Assembly: GCA_021852135.1 (NCBI GenBank)
Contig: JAJZOB010000050.1
Span: 1-7,990 of the forward strand
Reading direction: 5' to 3'
DNA: 7,990 nucleotides
Origin: Nanobdellota archaeon
GTDB taxonomy: Archaea; Nanoarchaeota; Nanoarchaeia; Parvarchaeales; Parvarchaeaceae
The notes under the pieces are model-generated. The model worked only from the letters and a program-made list of their open reading frames with translations, was not told where the DNA came from and made no database searches. The position numbers and the translations under genes were made by a program. Within the stretch, counting starts at the first letter, position 1, and every line of letters starts with the position of its first letter. Shown here one piece after another: positions 1-5,371 of the stretch.

Positions 1-283
1 CATTTTTGAGAAGAGGGCCAAGGATAATTACTCCATTTTTTACGCTTGAAATGCCATTTAATGCAAGACTTAAATATTGCAGTGTTGTTGAATTGCTTGT
101 ACTAGCGGCTGCGCTTAAAACATTCTGCGAGTTAAACGTCAATATTGAAATGTTTCCTACTATTGTAAGTATGCCTGATAACGCCGCAATCGCCCCCGAA
201 ACAATTGCTAAGATAAAAGTGAGCGGTAATCCTTTTATATTTGACTCTGTTTTACTTTCATTTTTCTCTTTTGCTTTATCCAT
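1..283 (-). CDS. Partial membrane protein, N-terminal 94 residues only
   Basis: This minus-strand frame opens at an ATG (283-281) and stays open to the left edge, so the C-terminus is missing. The translation starts MDKAKEKNESKTESNIKGLP, a charged, lysine-rich cytoplasmic-type leader of about 18 residues. A hydrophobic segment follows at about residues 20-48 (LTFILAIVSGAIAALSGILT onward) that should span the membrane. Next comes a Ser/Thr/Asn-rich stretch (about 51-68), and a second hydrophobic stretch begins near residue 84 at the edge. The start is chosen because a BRE/TATA pair lies about 25 nt upstream, suiting a leaderless message. An overlapping plus-strand ORF (6-299) is judged its shadow. 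I do not recognise a family. The gene lies 93 bp downstream of asnS on the same strand and appears to have its own promoter. It is most likely a small integral membrane protein of unknown function. Confidence 0.7.
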   Translation of the reverse strand, partial: MDKAKEKNESKTESNIKGLPLTFILAIVSGAIAALSGILTIVGNISILTFNSQNVLSAAASTSNSTTLQYLSLALNGISSVKNGVIILGPLLKN

Positions 284-304
284 ATCTTTTATTGTATGAA
301 CTAG

Positions 305-320
305 TTTAAATTACTTTTCG
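305..320 (-). promoter_or_regulatory. BRE/TATA promoter for the left-edge membrane protein
   Basis: Read on the minus strand, CGAAAAGTAA (320-311) is directly followed by TTTAAA (310-305). This resembles an archaeal TFB-recognition element next to a TATA box. The TATA centre lies about 25 nt before the ATG at 283, which would place transcription start at or next to the start codon (leaderless). No Shine-Dalgarno sequence precedes the ATG, consistent with this. Confidence 0.5.
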
Positions 321-365
321 TCATAAATATTGGTAATTTAAAAGTTTAACACATATATAACTTCA

Positions 366-376
366 ATTAAAAATAA
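366..376 (-). terminator. Weak T-run terminator after asnS
   Basis: Just past the asnS stop codon the minus strand has a run of five T (opposite A369-A373) in a very AT-rich context. Archaeal RNA polymerases can terminate on short T-runs without a hairpin. The run is short, so read-through into the next gene is possible. Confidence 0.3.
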
Positions 377-1663
377 TTATGGATTTAATCTTCTAGGAGT
401 TCTTGGGAAAGGCACTGCGTACATTATGTGTGGCAGTTTGCAAATCCACATCACCAGTCTATCTACTCCCAATCCAAATCCTGAATGGGGTATAGCCCCA
501 TACCTTCTAATATCAATGTACCATTCATAGTCTTTTTCATTTAGCCCTTCATCTTTTAATCTTTTTAGAAGAGTTTCCTTGTCATCGACTCTTTGACCCC
601 CTCCTATTACTTCTCCATATCCTTCTGGCGCTAAAAGATCATTGCATAAAACATGCTTGCTGTCTTTTGGATCCGGCTTATGGTAAAATGGTTTTAACTC
701 TATTGGGTAATTTATTGAAAAAATAGGTATGTTAAGCTTAGAGGTTATTGCTCTTTCTTCATCTGCCCCCAAATCAGCGCCATACTCAAGTTTAAGGCCG
801 TTTTTATTTGCTAAATCTATCACTTCTTCATACTTCATTCTGAGGAAAGGTTTGTTAACAACGTTTTCAAGTACGGTAGTGTCCCTTTTTAATAATTTTA
901 ACTCATCTGCGTTATTTATTAAAACATTTTTTACTATATGTTTAATTAGTTTTTCTTCTATGTCCATCACTTCTTCGTTCGTTTTGAATGCAATCTCAGC
1001 TTCAGCATGCCAAAACTCAGTTAAGTGACGCCAAGTTCTGCTTTTTTCTGCTCTAAAGGAGGGGGCGACTGTATAAATTTTCCATAATGAATCAACCATC
1101 GCTTCGGCGTATAACTGCCAGCTCTGTGTTAAGTATGCTTTCTTTTCAAAATAATCTGTTTCAAATAAAGTAGAACCGCCTTCAACACTTCCGCCAACGA
1201 AAGATGGCGATTGAATTTCAAAAAATCCATTTGATACGAAAAATTCATGTATTGAAGAAAATACCGTTGATCTTACTTTCATTATAGCAGTCATTTTTGG
1301 ACTTCTAAGCCATAAGTGACGGTTATCAAAAAGAAAGACTTTTTTATGTCCTTTTTTCAATGGAAATGGCTCAGCAATGGAATAGACACTTAACTCATTT
1401 ATTAAAATCTCATAACCCCCTTCAGCTCTCTCATCTTTTCTTAATTTTCCCTTTATTTTTACAGCAGATTCTCTTGTTATTTTGTTTATATCCTCAAAAC
1501 TCTTATCTGCTGAGTGGCTTACACATTGTATAGTTCCGCTAGGGTCTCTTAATATCAGGAAAGAATTGTTTTTGCCTTTTCTTATGCTATTTACAAAGCC
1601 GTTCAATTCAATTTCTTTGCCTTCAAACTCTGCTTTTTTTATATCTTTTATATAATACTCCAT
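377..1663 (-). CDS. asnS: Asparaginyl-tRNA synthetase (AsnRS), complete
   Basis: This cytoplasmic class IIb aminoacyl-tRNA synthetase activates asparagine with ATP and loads it on tRNA-Asn. The 428 residues are the usual size for archaeal AsnRS. The N-terminal anticodon-binding OB fold spans about residues 15-100. The class II catalytic core follows: motif 1 around 140-153 (FFEIQSP), motif 2 at 203-223 (FRAEKSRTWRHLTEFW then HAEAE) with its ATP-binding arginine, and motif 3 at 395-406 (GFGLGVDRLVMW). The ending VPFPRTPRRLNP is typical of AsnRS, and the RHLTEFW form of motif 2 separates it from archaeal AspRS, which usually reads RHLNEY there. The presence of AsnRS implies direct charging of tRNA-Asn rather than only the amidotransferase route. 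The ATG start is supported by a TATA element about 25 nt upstream. It is divergent from the surface-protein gene, 84 bp away. Confidence 0.96.
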   Translation of the reverse strand: MEYYIKDIKKAEFEGKEIELNGFVNSIRKGKNNSFLILRDPSGTIQCVSHSADKSFEDINKITRESAVKIKGKLRKDERAEGGYEILINELSVYSIAEPFPLKKGHKKVFLFDNRHLWLRSPKMTAIMKVRSTVFSSIHEFFVSNGFFEIQSPSFVGGSVEGGSTLFETDYFEKKAYLTQSWQLYAEAMVDSLWKIYTVAPSFRAEKSRTWRHLTEFWHAEAEIAFKTNEEVMDIEEKLIKHIVKNVLINNADELKLLKRDTTVLENVVNKPFLRMKYEEVIDLANKNGLKLEYGADLGADEERAITSKLNIPIFSINYPIELKPFYHKPDPKDSKHVLCNDLLAPEGYGEVIGGGQRVDDKETLLKRLKDEGLNEKDYEWYIDIRRYGAIPHSGFGLGVDRLVMWICKLPHIMYAVPFPRTPRRLNP

Positions 1664-1683
1664 AGTATAACATAGGCTTTACC

Positions 1684-1699
1684 ATATTTATCTTTTCTG
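1684..1699 (-). promoter_or_regulatory. BRE/TATA promoter for asnS
   Basis: On the minus strand CAGAAAAG (1699-1692) is followed by ATAAATAT (1691-1684). The TATA centre lies about 25 nt before the asnS ATG at 1663. No purine-rich Shine-Dalgarno lies between, so the transcript is probably leaderless. Confidence 0.5.
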
Positions 1700-1705
1700 C
1701 CGATT

Positions 1706-1723
1706 AGTATTAATTATTTATAG
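1706..1723 (+). promoter_or_regulatory. TATA-type promoter for the surface protein
   Basis: ATTTATA at 1716-1722 lies about 29 nt (centre) before the ATG at 1748, so transcription should begin at or a few bases before the start codon. No Shine-Dalgarno is present. The upstream purine (BRE) side is weaker than at the other promoters in the window. Confidence 0.45.
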
Positions 1724-1747
1724 ATTAAAAAAGCCTATATTTATTAT

Positions 1748-4700
1748 ATGCCTAAACTCTCTAACAAAAAACATAAGAGAAAAAATACAAAGAGATCTAA
1801 TGGAAAGATAAGTGCTCAGGCGGCATTGGACTATCTGGTAAGTTGGGGGTGGGTTCTTATAATAATAGTATTAGCAATAGTAGTACTTTTTTCTTTAGGA
1901 ATATTTAAAGTGCCAACCGCGCCTACGATAATAAATGGCTTCCAAGGTATAACAATGCAAGCTGCCGAAGCAAACTCTACAATGATGGTTTTCAAAATAA
2001 CAAATAGCTACAATCAGTTTGTAAATATAACTGGTGTAACTGTAGATGTAAACAATAATAATTACACTTCGTATAGCTGTCTTAACAGCTTAATATCGAC
2101 TGGGCAATCAACATTATGCAGAGTTTTAGTAAGTATTCCCACGAGCAGCTATATTTCAAAGATAATGATAGCGTTTACTCCGTATAAATCAAATATTTAT
2201 GAGGTTTCTAATGGAACAGTATCTTCAGCATTGGTAAGTGGTTCACTGCCTATAAATAATCAGCTAACTTATTTTGTAGAAAGAGGATTACCGTATGGCA
2301 GTACATTTACAGTTAATTATAACACTTCAACAAATTCAACATCAGTTTCAAGTACCAATAATAAAGTTTCCTTTAATTTACCCTTCGGAAACTATTATTT
2401 CTCAATTCCTTCTGTCAGCTACCAAGGATGCAACAGCATCCCAACTCCAGTATCAGGTTACCACTCGACTGGTGCCGCAGATTTAATATCATTCAGGTCT
2501 AACTGCACAACAACATTTACAGAATCGGGCCTGCCATCCAATCAGCAGTGGCAAGTAACCTTTAATGGCACAACTGCTAGTAATCTTACAGGGTCAAAAA
2601 TTTATATAAGTACAGAAAATATATCTAATGGACAAGATAGCTACACAGCAACAGCTAAAAGCAATAACTTAGTATGCGTTTCCTACTATAAACCTACGAT
2701 AAGTCTAGGTAGCAGTTATAATTTCAATTCATGGAACTGCACAACAACATTTACAGAATCGGGCCTGCCATCCAATCAGCAGTGGCACTCAAATTATGAT
2801 GGGCTTTCACCATCAGCATCAACAGGTTCTCCTTCAATTGTTACACAGACGGGTATAACAACCGTTTCACAGTACACTGCTGAAGGGGATAGCAATGATT
2901 TATCGTGTAATTCATACAATGCTCCTTCAATATCTGAAGGTTCTTCTTATGCATTTTCATCATGGAACTGCACAACAACATTTACAGAATCGGGCCTGCC
3001 ATCCAATCAGCAGTGGCACTCAAATTATGATGGGCTTTCACCATCAGCATCAACAGGTTCTCCTTCAATTGTTACACAGACGGGTATAACAACCGTTTCA
3101 CAGTACACTGCTGAAGGGGATAGCAATGATTTATCGTGTAATTCATACAATGCTCCTTCAATATCTGAAGGTTCTTCTTATGCATTTTCATCATGGAACT
3201 GCACAACAACATTTACAGAATCGGGCCTGCCATCCAACCAGTATTGGAAAGTGAATTATGGTGGAGCAACCAATTCAATAATATCAACAGGCTCTTCTAC
3301 GCAGTTTATAAACAATGATATAACAACCGTTTCACAGTACACTGCTGAAGGGGATAGCAATGATTTATCGTGTAATTCATACAATGCTCCTTCAATATCT
3401 GAAGGTTCTTCTTATGCATTTTCATCATGGAACTGCACCACTACTTTTATAGATGATGGATTTACTTCTCCCCTTCAGAACTTGTCGCATCAATGGACTA
3501 TAAAATGGAATTCAGTTAGGGGAACTTCAACAAGTAGTATAATATCATTTACAAATACGGGCATTTCTAATGTAGCAACTGAGCCATATCAACAACCTTT
3601 CACAGAGGGAACAGTTCTTTGCACAGGCCCTAGCGGTTCAGCTTATCCTGGCTCATTAATAAATTTAGGAATTGAAAATACAGGAAGTAACTGGATATGT
3701 GATGTAATTGCAATTTCTATGTCTCCAAATATAATTAAGTTCGTTCCTGAATTTTATCCTTCTAATGTTATACTTGACAGTATTACAGTCCCTTCTTCAA
3801 ATGCATTTGTATCCCAATATGGAATGTCTGGGCAACTTGCTTATAATCCAAATACAAATGAATTTTATGTCCCTATGCCAGGAGATGGTGCCGTTGCACT
3901 TATTAATGCTTCAACCGCTACTTACTTGGGAAGTATCAGCTTTGGCTCAGGAGTTGTTATTGGTACCTATTATCAAAATGGTTTAGTTTTCGTTCTTGAT
4001 TCCCCTTCCCCTTCTCTTCATACTAATTATTCAGTACTAGTTATAAATGGGAATACCCCTCTAAAAACAAATACAACTATTTCTTATACGGCTTCAGGTT
4101 TTGCTTATAATGCTGCCACTAATTCGTTTTGGATTGGATCAACGGCACTGGGGGCCAATTCCATTTATGTTGTTGCTGCTAATTCAACTGCTAATCTTAT
4201 AGATATAATTACTGCATCATTTATTAATCCACAGAATTCTGGTTATTTAACTGGGCCAGCAGCATACGACCCAAATAATCATGAGATGTATGTCAGTGGT
4301 GTTACAAGCGATATTGGAGGAGCCGGGGAAATTCAACTTTTTTATAGTAATGGAACAGCTGTCGGTAGTCCAATAAATATTAATAGTACTACTTCAAACC
4401 CTGGCCAAGTTGTATATACCCCCTACAGCGTTAAGAATACGGGAGGAACAGACCACATTGATGTTGTAGGGCTTGCGGGTTTTCCTCCCGATAGTCTTAC
4501 AATAATAGACGATTCTACAAATACAGTAACCGGCTCAATAGCTTTACCTTCTTATAGTGCCCAGCTATTTTATGATGGGGCGATTAACAGCGGTTTTGCA
4601 TTCCCTGGCTCTGATTTGTATACATTCTACTGTCCATATAGCAGTAGTACCGGTCTTTGTGATAGTGGCAGCATATTATCTTCTACATTCGCAAATGATC

Positions 4701-5041
4701 CGGGCGTCGGCGATGTTAATCTAACTCTAAGTAATACAGGAAGTGAGAATGTAAGCACATTGGGCGGAGTCATAACTCAACCAACTACTATTACTTTTCT
4801 TGAATCTGGTCTTCCATCTAATATAGGTTGGGCTGCAAGCATTGCGGGGTATAGCTTTACTTCTTCTACTTCTTATATAATCGCGCCAGTAGCTATAAAT
4901 GGCGGTTATTCCTATTCTTTTTTGATAAACCCAATTTGTTCTGGTACAACATTATATTCATCTAATGCTACGAGAGGGTCCGCAAGCGCTGGGCAGGTTG
5001 TTAAGGTAGAATGGACAGCAAAAACCAACGGATGCCCTTAA
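1748..5041 (+). CDS. Large repeat-bearing surface protein with pilin-like N-terminus
   Basis: This 1097-residue protein is probably exposed outside the cell. A very basic head (residues 1-20) is followed by ISA|QAALDYL (21-30) and a hydrophobic helix (about 31-51). This is an archaeal class III signal: likely prepilin-peptidase cleavage before Gln24, with an acidic residue at +5 (Asp28). A small beta-rich region (about 60-170) follows, then a divergent repeat (about 172-251). Repeats of 77-78 residues start at 252, 330, 407 and 484, with a diverged one at 562. Each repeat opens with NCTTTFTESGLPSN (the one at 562 reads NCTTTFIDDG) and the full units carry a second Cys, allowing intra-repeat disulfides. 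Residues about 660-1000 look like a YVTN-type beta-propeller, with blade motifs at 695 (GQLAYNPNTNEFYV), 784 (GFAYNAATNSFWIG) and 836 (GPAAYDPNNHEMYV). A last repeat fills 1013-1097 (TITFLESGLPSN). There are many Asn-X-Ser/Thr sites. Adhesion or envelope function is inference; no enzyme motif is seen. Confidence 0.85.
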   Translation: MPKLSNKKHKRKNTKRSNGKISAQAALDYLVSWGWVLIIIVLAIVVLFSLGIFKVPTAPTIINGFQGITMQAAEANSTMMVFKITNSYNQFVNITGVTVDVNNNNYTSYSCLNSLISTGQSTLCRVLVSIPTSSYISKIMIAFTPYKSNIYEVSNGTVSSALVSGSLPINNQLTYFVERGLPYGSTFTVNYNTSTNSTSVSSTNNKVSFNLPFGNYYFSIPSVSYQGCNSIPTPVSGYHSTGAADLISFRSNCTTTFTESGLPSNQQWQVTFNGTTASNLTGSKIYISTENISNGQDSYTATAKSNNLVCVSYYKPTISLGSSYNFNSWNCTTTFTESGLPSNQQWHSNYDGLSPSASTGSPSIVTQTGITTVSQYTAEGDSNDLSCNSYNAPSISEGSSYAFSSWNCTTTFTESGLPSNQQWHSNYDGLSPSASTGSPSIVTQTGITTVSQYTAEGDSNDLSCNSYNAPSISEGSSYAFSSWNCTTTFTESGLPSNQYWKVNYGGATNSIISTGSSTQFINNDITTVSQYTAEGDSNDLSCNSYNAPSISEGSSYAFSSWNCTTTFIDDGFTSPLQNLSHQWTIKWNSVRGTSTSSIISFTNTGISNVATEPYQQPFTEGTVLCTGPSGSAYPGSLINLGIENTGSNWICDVIAISMSPNIIKFVPEFYPSNVILDSITVPSSNAFVSQYGMSGQLAYNPNTNEFYVPMPGDGAVALINASTATYLGSISFGSGVVIGTYYQNGLVFVLDSPSPSLHTNYSVLVINGNTPLKTNTTISYTASGFAYNAATNSFWIGSTALGANSIYVVAANSTANLIDIITASFINPQNSGYLTGPAAYDPNNHEMYVSGVTSDIGGAGEIQLFYSNGTAVGSPININSTTSNPGQVVYTPYSVKNTGGTDHIDVVGLAGFPPDSLTIIDDSTNTVTGSIALPSYSAQLFYDGAINSGFAFPGSDLYTFYCPYSSSTGLCDSGSILSSTFANDPGVGDVNLTLSNTGSENVSTLGGVITQPTTITFLESGLPSNIGWAASIAGYSFTSSTSYIIAPVAINGGYSYSFLINPICSGTTLYSSNATRGSASAGQVVKVEWTAKTNGCP
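2501..3430 (+). repeat. In-frame tandem repeat array (231-234 bp units)
   Basis: Four complete units begin at 2501, 2735, 2966 and 3197 (lengths 234, 231, 231 and 234 bp), and a diverged fifth begins at 3431. All lie in the reading frame of the surface protein. The unit starts are almost identical in DNA: the first 53 bp of units 1 and 2 match, and the first 41 bp of unit 4 match units 2 and 3. The last 112 bp of units 2, 3 and 4 are also identical. The middle of unit 4 and most of unit 1 are diverged. The array is therefore a mosaic of identical and diverged blocks, as expected from recent duplication plus gene conversion. Confidence 0.95.
2735..3196 (+). repeat. Perfect 231-bp tandem duplication
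   Basis: The units at 2735-2965 and 2966-3196 read identical base for base. Counting flanks, positions 2729-3006 match 2960-3237, a 278-bp exact self-match at offset 231. No synonymous differences are seen, so the duplication or homogenisation is recent. An assembly artefact is the alternative. Confidence 0.93.
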
Positions 5042-5046
5042 TTTGA

Positions 5047-5093
5047 TTTTTTATTAAATAGTTTAGTTATTAAATTTAAAAACTTAGTTTTTT
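5047..5093 (+). terminator. T-run terminators after the surface-protein gene
   Basis: Two runs of six T (5047-5052 and 5088-5093) lie 5 and 46 bp past the TAA stop in an AT-rich stretch without a strong hairpin. This fits archaeal T-run-dependent termination. Confidence 0.45.
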
Positions 5094-5131
5094 ATTATTA
5101 AATATTATTTGTACCAATTTGTAGAAATTTT

Positions 5132-5182
5132 CGATAATAGACAATTGTATGTATTTTAGCACATTATAAACAATGTCTATCG
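5132..5182. repeat. Imperfect inverted repeat / possible hairpin
   Basis: CGATAATAGACAATTG (5132-5147) can pair with CAATGTCTATCG (5171-5182). It would form stems of 4, 5 and 3 bp separated by a 3-nt and a 1-nt bulge, with a 23-nt loop. It could be an RNA hairpin or a protein site. No T-run follows directly. Confidence 0.4.
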
Positions 5183-5202
5183 TCTTTGCCTTCTTAAACT
5201 TA

Positions 5203-5229
5203 CTAAGATTTGTTTTTTGTTTATCTTAG
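5203..5229. repeat. 7-bp inverted repeat with T-rich loop
   Basis: CTAAGAT (5203-5209) and ATCTTAG (5223-5229) are exact reverse complements around a 13-nt loop that is almost all T and G. It may act in termination or be a small-RNA element. With only seven AT-rich pairs, chance is a real alternative. Confidence 0.35.
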
Positions 5230-5296
5230 ACAATAGCTTAGTCTTATAGAGTTAACCGTTCCAATTGAACTTATTTTAGGGTACTCGAATTTTGTA

Positions 5297-5312
5297 CCAA
5301 AAGATTTAAATA
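5297..5312 (+). promoter_or_regulatory. Strong BRE/TATA promoter of EF-1A
   Basis: CCAAAAGA (5297-5304) directly precedes TTTAAATA (5305-5312), a near-consensus archaeal BRE plus TATA box. Transcription would start about 25 nt beyond the TATA centre, near 5333-5336. That leaves a leader of roughly 36-39 nt. Such a strong promoter suits a very abundant protein. Confidence 0.65.
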
Positions 5313-5332
5313 ATAAACGATTCTTTATAGTA

Positions 5333-5347
5333 TATCAAAATTTGATA
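5333..5347. promoter_or_regulatory. 15-bp palindrome at the expected EF-1A start site
   Basis: TATCAAA, a central A, then TTTGATA form a perfect 7-bp inverted repeat with a 1-nt centre, placed where transcription of EF-1A should begin. A dimeric regulator could bind it, or it may be a chance AT-rich palindrome. Confidence 0.35.
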
Positions 5348-5359
5348 AATTTAATAAAA

Positions 5360-5364
5360 GGAGG
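5360..5364 (+). promoter_or_regulatory. Shine-Dalgarno of EF-1A
   Basis: GGAGG, preceded by AAA, lies 7 nt before the ATG at 5372. It fixes the start codon and is the only clear Shine-Dalgarno found upstream of a gene in this window. Confidence 0.8.
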
Positions 5365-5371
5365 ATAAAAC

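Larger units (their letters stand above)
1672..1738. repeat. 9-bp inverted repeat flanking the divergent promoters
   Basis: ATAGGCTTT at 1672-1680 is the exact reverse complement of AAAGCCTAT at 1730-1738, with 49 bp between them. Each arm reads AAAGCCTAT toward its own gene and ends 8 nt (asnS) or 9 nt (surface protein) before the ATG, between the TATA element and the expected start site. It could be a shared operator or initiator-region element. The function is inferred from symmetry and position only. Confidence 0.45.
5042..5371. other. 330-bp AT-rich intergenic region
   Basis: I find no convincing ORF, tRNA or rRNA here. The first part holds T-run terminators, the middle holds two hairpin-capable inverted repeats (5132-5182 and 5203-5229), and the end holds the EF-1A promoter and leader. 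TAGACAAT occurs at 5138-5145 and again at 5227-5234, and a near copy lies inverted at 5172-5179. GGTAC (5280-5284) and GTACC (5294-5298) form a short inverted repeat just upstream of the EF-1A BRE. The gap is longer than the other intergenic regions here (93, 84 and 36 bp), so it may host a small RNA or regulatory sites; this is not proven. Confidence 0.6.

Noticed and set aside
6..299. Plus-strand ORF of 97 codons
   Set aside because: It overlaps the minus-strand frame that has a better membrane-protein profile and a BRE/TATA at the right distance. It has no promoter of its own in view.
729..1028. Plus-strand ORF opposite asnS
   Set aside because: It lies fully inside the clear AsnRS gene on the other strand and has no recognisable domain.
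377..1663. Aspartyl-tRNA synthetase as an alternative to AsnRS
   Set aside because: Motif 2 (RHLTEFW) and the ending PFPRTPRRLNP are of AsnRS type.
2501..3430. CRISPR array or selfish repeat
   Set aside because: The units are 231-234 bp, directly adjoining, without spacers, and translate in one frame as protein repeats.
5042..5371. tRNA or other GC-rich stable RNA gene in the long gap
   Set aside because: The stretch is strongly AT-rich, with no T-loop motif, no acceptor-stem pairing and no CCA end.
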